Shown here piece after piece: positions 9,423 to 17,227 of a stretch of 64,000 nt of DNA (its first letter is position 1; every line of letters starts with the position of its first letter). Source of the DNA: Lysinibacillus sp. B2A1 (lineage in GTDB: Bacteria; Bacillota; Bacilli; Bacillales_A; Planococcaceae); contig CP027224.1 in NCBI GenBank assembly GCA_002973635.1, positions 4,226,501-4,290,500 of the forward strand, written 5' to 3'. The translations under genes were made by a program, and so were the position numbers. The notes beneath the pieces are model-generated. The model worked only from the letters and a program-made list of their open reading frames with translations, did no database searches and had not been told where the DNA came from.

Positions 9423-10289
9423 TCAAACTTTCATTTTTGGATCTAGTGCGTCACGTAATCCATCGCCTAAAAGATTAATGCCAAGCACTGTTAGTAAAAT
9501 ACATATCCCTGAGAATGTTGCCATTTGAGGATTCAACACTAGAAAATCCTTACCATCCTTCAGAATACTACCCCATGAAGCAGTAGGCGGTTGTATACCT
9601 AATCCTAAAAAGCTAAGCGCTGCCTCAGAAATGATGGCCCCAGCCGTACTCATTGTGCCGTAGACAATTAACGGCGCAAGACAGTTTGGTAAAATATGAC
9701 TAAAAATAATACGTGTATGTGTAGCACCTAAAGAATGAGTTACTTCAATAAACTCCTCCTCTTTTACGCTTAATACTTGACCGCGGACCAATCGTGCAAA
9801 CCCCGGTATATTGGCAATACCAATGGCTACGATAACATTTACTAATCCTTGACCTAGCACTGTCATTAATGTAATAGCTAATAAAATGAATGGAAAAGCA
9901 AACAGACCATCCATTGTACGCATAATGATAGAGTCTAAACGTCCACCAAAATAGCCTGCAACTAATCCAAGTAAAGTGCCGAATACTGCCCCAAAGAGTA
10001 CAGCTGCAACACCAACAATCATTGAAATGCGGGTACCATACACTAAACGACTAAACAAATCTCGACCATAGTTATCTGTACCAAGTAAATGTCCATCTGT
10101 ATTCATTGGCAAAAATGATTTACCAACAGTCATTTCATTTGGTGGGTGGGTCGCGATAAGCGGAGCAAAAATGGCTACAATCGTCATTAGTGCTACAATT
10201 ATCAAACCGATTGTTGCTAATTTATTTTTTAACAACTTTCGTAATAGCGTATTTTGCTTTTTATTGTCATTTACAATTGCTTGTGCCAT
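9423..10289 (-). CDS. Oligopeptide/dipeptide ABC transporter permease (OppC/DppC type)
   Basis: An integral membrane protein of 288 residues with an N-terminal span (LATIGLIIVALMTIVAIFAPL) and the DppC-type periplasmic segment HLLGTDNYGRDLFSRL. The binding-protein-dependent transport (EAA) loop is near EVTHSLGATHTRIIFSHILP. It forms the pore with the OppB-type permease encoded 2 nt upstream, with GGGGGGAA as ribosome-binding site. Confidence 0.93.
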   Translation of the reverse strand: MAQAIVNDNKKQNTLLRKLLKNKLATIGLIIVALMTIVAIFAPLIATHPPNEMTVGKSFLPMNTDGHLLGTDNYGRDLFSRLVYGTRISMIVGVAAVLFGAVFGTLLGLVAGYFGGRLDSIIMRTMDGLFAFPFILLAITLMTVLGQGLVNVIVAIGIANIPGFARLVRGQVLSVKEEEFIEVTHSLGATHTRIIFSHILPNCLAPLIVYGTMSTAGAIISEAALSFLGLGIQPPTASWGSILKDGKDFLVLNPQMATFSGICILLTVLGINLLGDGLRDALDPKMKV

Positions 10290-10291
10290 CG

Positions 10292-11254
10292 TTACTTTTT
10301 CCCCCCATCCGATTCAAGATTTACTTTTGGATTTACCACTTTATATAAAACATCCACGATTAAGTTAATAAGAACAAAGATAAAGGCGATAAAAATGACT
10401 GTTCCCTGTACAACGACAAAGTCACGCTTATCAATTGCATCTACAATAAGCCGCCCCATTCCTGGCCAACTGAAAATCGTTTCAGTTAATACAGCACCAC
10501 CAAGTAAATTAGAAATTTGCATGCCTAGTACAGTTAAAATAGGTGTTAGTGCATTTTTAAACGCATGTTTTCCGATAACTAAATATTCTTTAATACCTTT
10601 AGAACGTGCAGTTTTAATGTAATCCTGCGAAATAACCTCTAGCATACTCGAGCGTGTAATACGAGCAAATGTCGCCATCGGTATAGTAGCTAAAGCTAAT
10701 GCTGGTAAAATTAAATGCTTTATATATGTCCAAAGTCCATCATCTAAATTTCCCATCCCCGTAGCAGGTAGCCATCCGAGATTGACGCTAAAGAATAACA
10801 CTAGCATGATCCCAAGCCAAAAGATTGGCATAGAGACACCCACTAAGGATATGAGCATTACCACATAATCTACCATTGTATTTTGCTTTCTTGCTGCTAA
10901 AATTCCTGCGGGAATCCCAATGACTACTGCAATCAGTAGCGCTGCTAGAGCTAATATCACTGTATTCGGAAATCTTTCTATAATGAGCCCAATGACAGAT
11001 TCACTATAAGAATATGAATAACCCAGATTAAGCTGCGCTAGGTCCGCTACATAGGATATAAATTGTGATGGAATCGATTTATTTAACCCTAACTCTTCCC
11101 TTAAGTTTTCTACATCTTCCACACTTGCTTGAGGACCTAACATAACAGATGCTGGATCACCTGGAATCATTCTCGTAATAATAAATACGATGATTCCTAC
11201 TACTAGCAGTGTCGGGATAAGGTTTATTAACCTTTTTAAAATAAATGAGCCCAT
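10292..11254 (-). CDS. Oligopeptide/dipeptide ABC transporter permease (OppB/DppB type)
   Basis: A 320-residue permease with about six membrane spans, the N-terminal MIPGDPASVMLGP motif of DppB/OppB proteins and the EAA loop around YIKTARSKGIKEYLVIGKHA. It is the first gene of the minus-strand arm (B-C-D-F-DUF1177-M20). It is divergent from the substrate-binding protein, and the intervening 217 bp carry two copies of a 23-bp repeat likely to coordinate both arms. AAGGAGGTC precedes ATG 11254. Confidence 0.93.
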   Translation of the reverse strand: MGSFILKRLINLIPTLLVVGIIVFIITRMIPGDPASVMLGPQASVEDVENLREELGLNKSIPSQFISYVADLAQLNLGYSYSYSESVIGLIIERFPNTVILALAALLIAVVIGIPAGILAARKQNTMVDYVVMLISLVGVSMPIFWLGIMLVLFFSVNLGWLPATGMGNLDDGLWTYIKHLILPALALATIPMATFARITRSSMLEVISQDYIKTARSKGIKEYLVIGKHAFKNALTPILTVLGMQISNLLGGAVLTETIFSWPGMGRLIVDAIDKRDFVVVQGTVIFIAFIFVLINLIVDVLYKVVNPKVNLESDGGKK

Positions 11255-11280
11255 TTTTCAAGACCTCCTTTTCATTATTA

Positions 11281-11446
11281 GAATCAGTGGTTCATATTGT
11301 GAATAACTAAATACTACACCCAGTGATAATTATTTGTAAATATATTTTTTTCTGAATCTTTATAATTTTTTATTTACTTTCTGTTTACAAATGTGCTACT
11401 TTTATTTCGAACCTACCATTTTTGAATCAACGGTTCATATTGTGAA
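11281..11446. promoter_or_regulatory. Duplicated 23-bp element, candidate IclR operators
   Basis: GAATCA-NN-GGTTCATATTGTGAA occurs at 11281-11303 and 11424-11446 in the same orientation, 143 bp apart. Only the two middle bases differ (GT versus AC). Each contains the imperfect dyad TTCA-N5-TGAA. One copy lies next to the start of the OppB-type gene, the other just upstream of the binding-protein ribosome-binding site. Binding by the IclR-type regulator at 3.6-4.4 kb is inferred. Confidence 0.6.
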
Positions 11447-11471
11447 ACAAAATATAAGGAGGCTAGCATGT

Positions 11472-13073
11472 ATGAAGAAAATAAACGTAAAAAAATCTGT
11501 ACTACTACTGTTTTTAACTTTAATGATTGGGATTTTAGCAGCCTGTGGTGGTAACTCTGATAAGAAGAGTACATCAGAAGAAAAAGAAGGCGAAGCTACA
11601 TCAGGTGGAACATTAAATATTGGTCTTTCAGCAAATTCCAAAACTTTTGATCCCATTAAATACACTGGGGTTTACGAATCACAGGTAATGCGTCAAATGG
11701 GTGACACTTTAGTTGTTTATAACAAGGATTTATCAGATATCATTCCTTCCTTAGCTACGGAATGGAAAGTATCAGATGATATGTTAGTTTATACATTCAA
11801 GTTACGTGAGGGAGTAAAGTTCCAAAAAGGGAAATATCAAGACGGTCGTGATATGACTGCAGAGGACGTAAAATATTCTTTAGAGCGATCTGCAAAAGAA
11901 TCTGCAATGAATCGTCTAAGTGGTGTAACTGAGGTAAAAGTAATTTCTGATTATGAGGTTGAGATTCATTTAGCATCTCCAAATGCAGCATTACTTGCTA
12001 TGTTAACAGATGCAGGTAATATCATTATTCCAAAAGAAGAGGTTGAGGGCTGGGGAGACAATTTCTCTGAGCATTTCATCGGAACAGGTCCATTCCAATT
12101 AACTGAATGGAAAAAAGACCAAGAAGTAAAGCTAGTACGCAATGAAGGTTATTGGGGTGAAAAGCCACATCTTGATAATTTAACAATGAAATTTATTTCT
12201 GATCAAAACATGATGACAAATGCATTACGTTCAGGTGATATCGATATCGCAATGGATGTAAAAGGTCAAAACCGTGAAATTATTAACCAAGACAGTAATT
12301 TTGAGCTTTTAACAAATCCTGGCTTATCGATTGTCTATCTCGACCTTAATAACAAGGTAGGCCCAACGGCAGATAAGCGAGTACGTGAAGCTATCTACAA
12401 GGCAACAAATGTAGAAGAAATTATCACTGGTGTTAACCAATGGGGTGGTGGCGACGTTTCTTATTTACCTCTACCTCCAGGTTCATGGGGCTATGATAAA
12501 GGTTTGATTGACTTAGTACCAAAGTACAATCCTGAGGAAGCTAAAAAATTATTAGCTGAAGCTGGATATCCAGATGGCTTTAAAACAGAAATTTTTGTAT
12601 CTGAGGCACGTGTTCCTTACGCAACTATTTTCCAAAGCCAATTAAAGAAAAACTTAAACATTGATGTAGATATCAAGGTTCTTGAGTGGGGAACTTACAG
12701 TGATACAGTTGCTAAAGGGAAAGCATCTATGAATATTGGTGGCTGGACATGGTATCCAGATCCATACTTCTTCCTATACCAATTGTTCCACACAAATCAA
12801 ATTGGCGCTTTAGGTAATGGGAAAGGCTATAGCAATCCAGAGGTTGATAAATTATTAGAACGTGCGGTATCAGAAACGGTTGTCCAAGAAGAACGTGCAA
12901 AATTATATCAAGAAGCTTTGAAACTAATTTTAGCTGATGTTCCTCGTATTGAATTAGAGGCTACACAAACGGTAGCTGGCGTGAATAAAAAGGTAAAAGG
13001 CTTTGAGGTTTCAGCAGATAACTCTGTGCAAATCGTACATCCTAATGGTACAAACGTTTCAATTTCAAAATAA
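11472..13073 (+). CDS. Oligopeptide-type ABC transporter substrate-binding lipoprotein
   Basis: A 533-residue family 5 solute-binding protein. The signal sequence ends with lipobox LAAC, followed by a Ser/Lys/Glu-rich linker and the conserved start GGTLNIGLSANSKTFDPIKY. The mature part has the typical DGRDMTAEDVKYSLER motif. Start ATG 11472 is chosen because AAGGAGG (11456-11462) lies 9 nt upstream; the open frame extends further upstream only through the operator. It captures the substrate for the divergent OppBCDF genes. A hairpin after the gene separates it from the amidohydrolases and may give it higher expression than them. Confidence 0.92.
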   Translation: MKKINVKKSVLLLFLTLMIGILAACGGNSDKKSTSEEKEGEATSGGTLNIGLSANSKTFDPIKYTGVYESQVMRQMGDTLVVYNKDLSDIIPSLATEWKVSDDMLVYTFKLREGVKFQKGKYQDGRDMTAEDVKYSLERSAKESAMNRLSGVTEVKVISDYEVEIHLASPNAALLAMLTDAGNIIIPKEEVEGWGDNFSEHFIGTGPFQLTEWKKDQEVKLVRNEGYWGEKPHLDNLTMKFISDQNMMTNALRSGDIDIAMDVKGQNREIINQDSNFELLTNPGLSIVYLDLNNKVGPTADKRVREAIYKATNVEEIITGVNQWGGGDVSYLPLPPGSWGYDKGLIDLVPKYNPEEAKKLLAEAGYPDGFKTEIFVSEARVPYATIFQSQLKKNLNIDVDIKVLEWGTYSDTVAKGKASMNIGGWTWYPDPYFFLYQLFHTNQIGALGNGKGYSNPEVDKLLERAVSETVVQEERAKLYQEALKLILADVPRIELEATQTVAGVNKKVKGFEVSADNSVQIVHPNGTNVSISK

Positions 13074-13081
13074 TTTAACAT

Positions 13082-13116
13082 GAAAAGTGGAGATGATCAG
13101 TCTCCGCTTTTCTATT
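13082..13116 (+). terminator. Hairpin between binding protein and amidohydrolases
   Basis: Stem AAAAGTGGAGA / TCTCCGCTTTT with loop and a short T-rich tail (TTTTCTATTC). Because related genes follow 25 nt later, it is probably a partial terminator or mRNA stabiliser. Confidence 0.6.
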
Positions 13117-13138
13117 CATAAGAAAGGGAGCGCAGACG

Positions 13139-14200
13139 ATGACTCGTTATACGAATGGTCTTGTTTTCAATTCTGAGACTCGTAGTTTTGAAAAAAAAAA
13201 TATTGAAGTACATGGACAATATTTCACACAATTAAGTACTGCTGAAACGGAAATTGATCTTCTTGGTTATTACATTACACCAGGTTTTATCGATAGTTGC
13301 TCACAAATCGGATTAGCCGAAATTGGCATACGCTGGGAGGGCGATGATAGCTTTGAGTTTGAATCACATCTACAATATTCAGTTATTGATGGCATCTATC
13401 CCTTTGATGCAGCATTTAAAAATGCCCTTTCACATGGGATAACTGCCTCTCATATTGTCCCCTCTCCTAAAAGCTTGGTTGGTGCAAAAACAGCTATCAT
13501 ACACCATACACCTTCAACTGTTGATGAAATGGTGATTAAAAAAAATTTCGGCTATTCCTTCTCAATTGGTCAAAATGCCAAAAGTACATTTTTTGCTGCG
13601 CAGAAAAAACCACTTACACGCATGGGCATTGCCAAAATTATGAGAGAAACACTCCAACAAATTCAAGAACAAGAGCCTCTGATTCGCAAAATTTTAGTTC
13701 GAGCACATAAAGCTGTCGATATTGAATTGATTGCCCGCCTTCAACAAGAGTTCTCTTTTGAATTTCATATAATTCACGGTACTGAAATTCCACTGCTTGA
13801 GGGAGCATGTTTTAATACGGTGATCGCAGGTCCTACCTTCCGTTATATTGAGCATAATGAAATGATGGCACTTTCACCAAAGCTATATTCACAATTGGCT
13901 GCTCGTGAAATTCCATTTGTCTTTTGTACAGACCACCCCGTAAGCAGCGCAACTCATCTAGCATTAGAAGCATGTTTAGCAGTTCGAGAGAAATTGCCTC
14001 GTCAGGATGCTCTCTATGCATTAACGACAGGTGCAGCAACCTTACTTGGGATAGAGCATCTAACTGGTTCTATTAAAGTTGGACTACTAGCTGACTTTGT
14101 TGTTTGGAATAAGCACCCATTAGATTTAGATGCAAAAGTGGTTGCTACTTTTATTAAAGGGAAAAAAGAATACTCATGGGAAGAGGGTATCACAATATGA
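13139..14200 (+). CDS. Amidohydrolase-superfamily protein lacking the HxH motif
   Basis: A 353-residue paralogue of the next gene product. The region corresponding to the first metal-binding strand reads PGFIDSCSQIG, so both His of the usual HxH are replaced by Ser (S53 and S55). Other expected ligands remain: H190 in VRAHKAVD, H213 in IIHGTE and D265 in FCTDHPV. The C-terminal composite domain (GSIKVGLLADFVVW) is conserved. It may be a mono-metal enzyme, a different catalyst, or a regulatory partner of the intact enzyme (inference). ATG 13139 follows AAAGGGAG. Its stop overlaps the start of the next gene (ATGA), implying coupled translation. Confidence 0.75.
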   Translation: MTRYTNGLVFNSETRSFEKKNIEVHGQYFTQLSTAETEIDLLGYYITPGFIDSCSQIGLAEIGIRWEGDDSFEFESHLQYSVIDGIYPFDAAFKNALSHGITASHIVPSPKSLVGAKTAIIHHTPSTVDEMVIKKNFGYSFSIGQNAKSTFFAAQKKPLTRMGIAKIMRETLQQIQEQEPLIRKILVRAHKAVDIELIARLQQEFSFEFHIIHGTEIPLLEGACFNTVIAGPTFRYIEHNEMMALSPKLYSQLAAREIPFVFCTDHPVSSATHLALEACLAVREKLPRQDALYALTTGAATLLGIEHLTGSIKVGLLADFVVWNKHPLDLDAKVVATFIKGKKEYSWEEGITI

Positions 14201-15339
14201 TCATTTTCCATAATGCAAAATTTTTAGCCGTTAATGAACAGAACGATACTTTTGAACAGCTATGGATAGATGATGGTCGCATTGTGTATACAGGACCAGC
14301 CAAAGAAATCCCTGACAATGCTGAAAAAATAGATTTACAGGGAGCATTTGTTACACCAGGTTTAATCGATATTCATGCACATGTTGGTACATGGGCAGAG
14401 GTTACGGAGGATATTAACGATGCCAATGAATATAGTGAACCCTTCACCCCTCTAATGCATGCTTTAGATAGTGTGGATATTCGACACTTCTCGTTTCAGC
14501 ATGCTCTAGAAGGTGGTGTCACGACTGTTCAAACAGGTTCAGGCAGTGCCAATGTCATCGGCGGTATTTGGAGTATTTTAAAAACCGCGGGACCAACACT
14601 TGCTTCAAGGGTTCTTGTTGAGCGCAGTGGATTAAAGGGGGCATTAGGTGAAAATCCTAAAAACGTATTTGGTAATCAATATAAGCGTAAGCCTATGACG
14701 CGTATGGCCATTGCTCAATTGTTACGTGATGGTTTTCAACGTGCCACTCGCTTAAGTGAAGAAGTAAAATCGGAGCATGTAAAGCATAATTTAGAGCTGC
14801 GACCTTTTATCGAGGTGCTACGAGGAGAAATGCCACTACGCCTTCACTGTCACCGAGCAGATGATATTATGACAGCAATTCGTATTGCAAAGGAATTTAA
14901 TGTTCAGCTACATCTAGAACATTGTACAGAGGGACATATGATTGTTGATGCTGTAAAGGCTAGTGGATTTAATGCAACAGTAGGTCCCTATATGCTTACA
15001 CCATCTAAATATGAAACTCGCAATTCAACACCAGCAATCGCCAAAATTTTTAAAGAGCATACTATTCCATTTGCTATTATGACAGATCATCCATTTGTAC
15101 CAATTCAATATTTGAAATATTGTGCCTCTGAAGCTATTCGCTATGGATTAGATGAAGAAACAGCTTTAAAAAGTATCACCATTCATGCAGCTAAGCTTGT
15201 ACAGCTCGATCATCGAATTGGCTCATTAGAGGTAGGCAAAGATGCAGATTTTGTAGTATGGTCTCATCCAATTTTTGAAACAGAAGCAAAAGCACTACAA
15301 ACCTATGTCAATGGTAAAAAATATTACGAAGCGGAGTGA
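14197..15339 (+). CDS. Metal-dependent amidohydrolase (imidazolonepropionase-like)
   Basis: A protein of 380 residues with a full amidohydrolase ligand set: HxH at H60 and H62 (PGLIDIHAHVG), H217/H219 in LHCHRADD, H242 in LEHCTEG and D297 in MTDHPF. The N- and C-terminal parts form the usual small composite beta domain (GSLEVGKDADFVVW). Members of this subgroup hydrolyse cyclic or acyl amide bonds, and the substrate here is unknown. ATG 14197 is used, overlapping the previous stop as ATGA; an upstream in-frame ATG at 14176 would lie within the previous gene with a poorer site. The pair is likely a gene duplication with one copy degenerated at the active site. Confidence 0.87.
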   Translation: MIIFHNAKFLAVNEQNDTFEQLWIDDGRIVYTGPAKEIPDNAEKIDLQGAFVTPGLIDIHAHVGTWAEVTEDINDANEYSEPFTPLMHALDSVDIRHFSFQHALEGGVTTVQTGSGSANVIGGIWSILKTAGPTLASRVLVERSGLKGALGENPKNVFGNQYKRKPMTRMAIAQLLRDGFQRATRLSEEVKSEHVKHNLELRPFIEVLRGEMPLRLHCHRADDIMTAIRIAKEFNVQLHLEHCTEGHMIVDAVKASGFNATVGPYMLTPSKYETRNSTPAIAKIFKEHTIPFAIMTDHPFVPIQYLKYCASEAIRYGLDEETALKSITIHAAKLVQLDHRIGSLEVGKDADFVVWSHPIFETEAKALQTYVNGKKYYEAE

Positions 15340-15345
15340 AGGTAA

Positions 15346-16017
15346 TTGGCGAAGTCAAAAATCGCAATTGTAACAATTGGTCAAGCACCTCGCAAGGATA
15401 TGGCTACTGATATTCAACAATTAATAAATGCCGGCTTACATGTAACGGAATTCGGTGTCCTCGATTTGCTGACTTCCTCAGAAATAGCAGCACTTGCCCC
15501 TGCTAGAGAGGATTCAGATGTTCTAGTTACTCTACTTGCTACAGGGGAACAGGTAAAACTTAGTAAAAGGAAGCTGATGCCTTTTATCCAAAAACGAATT
15601 GTTGAGCTTCAGGATTTTACTTGGATTTTACTCATGTGCACAGGTGATTTCACAAACTCCTTAAGTGGTAAAAATTTATTACTACCTGATCGTATGATGA
15701 CCTATTTAGTCAAAGGGATGAATGCTGATTTAACGCTTGGTTTAATCGGACCAGAGCCTGAGCAGCAAATGACTGTCGCAGAAAAATGGCAGAATGCTCA
15801 ATTCAATGTGACCTTTGCCGCTAGCTCCCCCTATCGTTTTAATGAACAGGATTTATTATTAAAGGCTAAAGAATTGCAATTACATGGAGCTGAATTACTT
15901 ATCCTAGATTGCATGGGCTACTCAACTGCCATGAAAAATACACTAAAAGACAAGCTTACAATCCCTGTTGTTGTACCAAGAGAAGCTGTTTTTACTATTC
16001 TAAAAGCTATATGTTAA
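15346..16017 (+). CDS. AroM family protein
   Basis: A 223-residue soluble protein with the AroM-family opening IVTIGQAPRKDM. Two cysteines lie in short conserved-looking motifs, C98 in LLMCTGDF and C189 in LDCMGYS. Their context and spacing recall the two catalytic cysteines of Asp/Glu racemase-type enzymes, so a racemase/isomerase-like role is possible, but this is inference. The start is TTG 15346, six nt after the previous stop, with GAAGG just upstream. It ends the plus-strand arm and is followed by a strong terminator. The family name derives from E. coli aroM, whose function is unknown; no link to aromatic amino acid synthesis is visible here. Confidence 0.82.
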   Translation: MAKSKIAIVTIGQAPRKDMATDIQQLINAGLHVTEFGVLDLLTSSEIAALAPAREDSDVLVTLLATGEQVKLSKRKLMPFIQKRIVELQDFTWILLMCTGDFTNSLSGKNLLLPDRMMTYLVKGMNADLTLGLIGPEPEQQMTVAEKWQNAQFNVTFAASSPYRFNEQDLLLKAKELQLHGAELLILDCMGYSTAMKNTLKDKLTIPVVVPREAVFTILKAIC

Positions 16018-16020
16018 GTA

Positions 16021-16058
16021 AAGGAGGGTCACCTAATTCAAGTGACCCTCTCCTTTTA
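16021..16058 (+). terminator. Terminator after the AroM gene
   Basis: Stem GAGGGTCAC / GTGACCCTC with an 8-nt loop, followed by TCCTTTTAT. It also overlaps the end of the converging gene at 16056. Confidence 0.8.
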
Positions 16059-16373
16059 TACACGTTTATTGAAGTAAGGAAGCTGTTCCACAAAAGCCTT
16101 CGTGTCCTCATCCCCATATTCATGAATAAGCGCATAAATTTTCATTAATCGTAAATCTATTTCATCATTTTCTCGATCTAGGTGATATTGCAAATAAGGT
16201 AATTGTGCACGCCACGCATTTGAAATTTCAAGCAATTGCATTTGTTGAAAGATTCTTTCAAAAACATCCAATGCTTGTCGATCTATATTAAGCTCAAAAT
16301 TCCACGGTCCTGCTTGCGGGTTTGTATAATACGTTTTATCGGCTAGTGAAAAATATACTCGCTGGCGATCCAT
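16056..16373 (-). CDS. Conserved-looking hypothetical protein (105 aa)
   Basis: I do not recognise this 105-residue protein. It is soluble and fairly charged, without membrane spans or Cys, and has an aromatic-rich start (RVYFSLADKTYYTNPQAGPW). The second half looks helical with an LQYHLDRENDEIDLRLMKIY segment. A ribosome-binding site (AAAAGGAGT) lies upstream of ATG 16373, and codon use looks ordinary, so the gene is probably real. It converges on the AroM operon and diverges from the small membrane protein genes. Confidence 0.6.
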   Translation of the reverse strand: MDRQRVYFSLADKTYYTNPQAGPWNFELNIDRQALDVFERIFQQMQLLEISNAWRAQLPYLQYHLDRENDEIDLRLMKIYALIHEYGDEDTKAFVEQLPYFNKRV

Positions 16374-16511
16374 CTCTATAAAACACTCCTTTTACCATAG
16401 TATGGTGATAAAAGTGCTGTTTTATTCGCTGGAATGTCAAACTTCCTTCACAATTTAAAAGAGTATCTACTTTATAATAGAAAATGATGAATAGGAAATG
16501 GAGTGAATGCC

Positions 16512-16667
16512 ATGAGTTTAATTACGCTCTTAGTTGTTGCCGTAATCATAGTCATAATAATAACGGCTGCTACAATTATCAGTGTTAACCGTGCATATGC
16601 CTTTAAACATACAATCGATGAAAAGCCGCAACAAAGCTTTCAACAAAATGAGGATAAATTCAATTAG
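16512..16667 (+). CDS. Small membrane protein, YtzI-like (51 aa)
   Basis: ATG 16512, with AATGGAGTG about 9 nt upstream, opens a 51-codon frame. The product has one N-terminal span (LITLLVVAVIIVIIITAATII) and a short charged tail (FKHTIDEKPQQS). It resembles the small YtzI-type proteins of bacilli that sit near yidD (from memory, moderate certainty). It is followed by a second protein of the same layout and then yidD. Confidence 0.6.
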   Translation: MSLITLLVVAVIIVIIITAATIISVNRAYAFKHTIDEKPQQSFQQNEDKFN

Positions 16668-16728
16668 TACATTTTTCAATAAAATTCTTTTATACTAAAA
16701 TTATTAAATAGAATTTGGAGTGAACACT

Positions 16729-16890
16729 ATGGGGGTACCATTACCAATAATTATTATGATTGCAATGATGATGCTTATGTTCGGCGTTTCGGTCATTGTC
16801 CTTTTAAAGAAAAAAGGAAGCTTTTTAACACAAACAATTGATGCTAAGCCTGAGCAAGTCAATGTGCAACAAAAGGATCAGCAACAATGA
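16729..16890 (+). CDS. Small membrane protein, second YtzI-like copy (53 aa)
   Basis: ATG 16729, preceded by TTTGGAGTG, encodes 53 residues with one span ([20 protein letters not shown]) followed by KKKGSF and a tail [11 protein letters not shown]. The tail motif TIDxKP is shared with the preceding small protein (TIDEKPQQ), suggesting tandem duplication. Its stop overlaps the yidD start (ATGA), so the two are translationally coupled and the protein may act near membrane protein insertion (inference). Confidence 0.62.
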   Translation: MGVPLPIIIMIAMMMLMFGVSVIVLLKKKGSFLTQTIDAKPEQVNVQQKDQQQ

Positions 16891-17120
16891 AATATCCCTT
16901 TATATGGCTCATAAAGTTTTATAGAAAATTCATTTCACCAATGACGCCGCCATCCTGTCGCTTTTACCCCACATGCTCCTCATATGGGCTTGAAGCCTTT
17001 CAAAAACATGGTGCCATCAAAGGATTCTTTTTAACAATTACACGTGTATCAAAATGCCATCCATTCCATCCTGGGGGCTTTGATCCAGTACCTGAAAAAT
17101 GGCCTTCGAAAAAGAATTAA
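16887..17120 (+). CDS. yidD: Membrane protein insertion efficiency factor YidD
   Basis: A 77-residue protein with the hallmark YidD sequence. It has an amphipathic N-terminus ([20 protein letters not shown]), then [19 protein letters not shown], then [14 protein letters not shown]. The family has three conserved Cys, all present. YidD works at the inner face of the membrane next to the YidC insertase. It starts at ATG 16887 overlapping the upstream small membrane protein. Confidence 0.95.
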   Translation: MKYPFIWLIKFYRKFISPMTPPSCRFYPTCSSYGLEAFQKHGAIKGFFLTITRVSKCHPFHPGGFDPVPEKWPSKKN

Positions 17121-17140
17121 TTTTCGCGGGTCATTTTTTC

Positions 17141-17208
17141 TTGTACTTTTTTCAGATGTGCGTTATGATAATAAATGTTCAAAAAACAAATCGTAATCAT
17201 TACTATTT
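17141..17208 (+). promoter_or_regulatory. Promoter and Zur box of the zinc-binding lipoprotein
   Basis: TTGTAC (17141-17146) and TATGAT (17164-17169) are separated by 17 bp and form a good sigma-A promoter. Just downstream, 17188-17208 reads AAATCGTAAT-C-ATTACTATTT, which fits the Bacillus Zur consensus AAATCGTAATNATTACGATTT with one mismatch. Zinc repression of the following gene is therefore likely. Confidence 0.8.
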
Positions 17209-17227
17209 GAAAGAGGTATATAATAAT

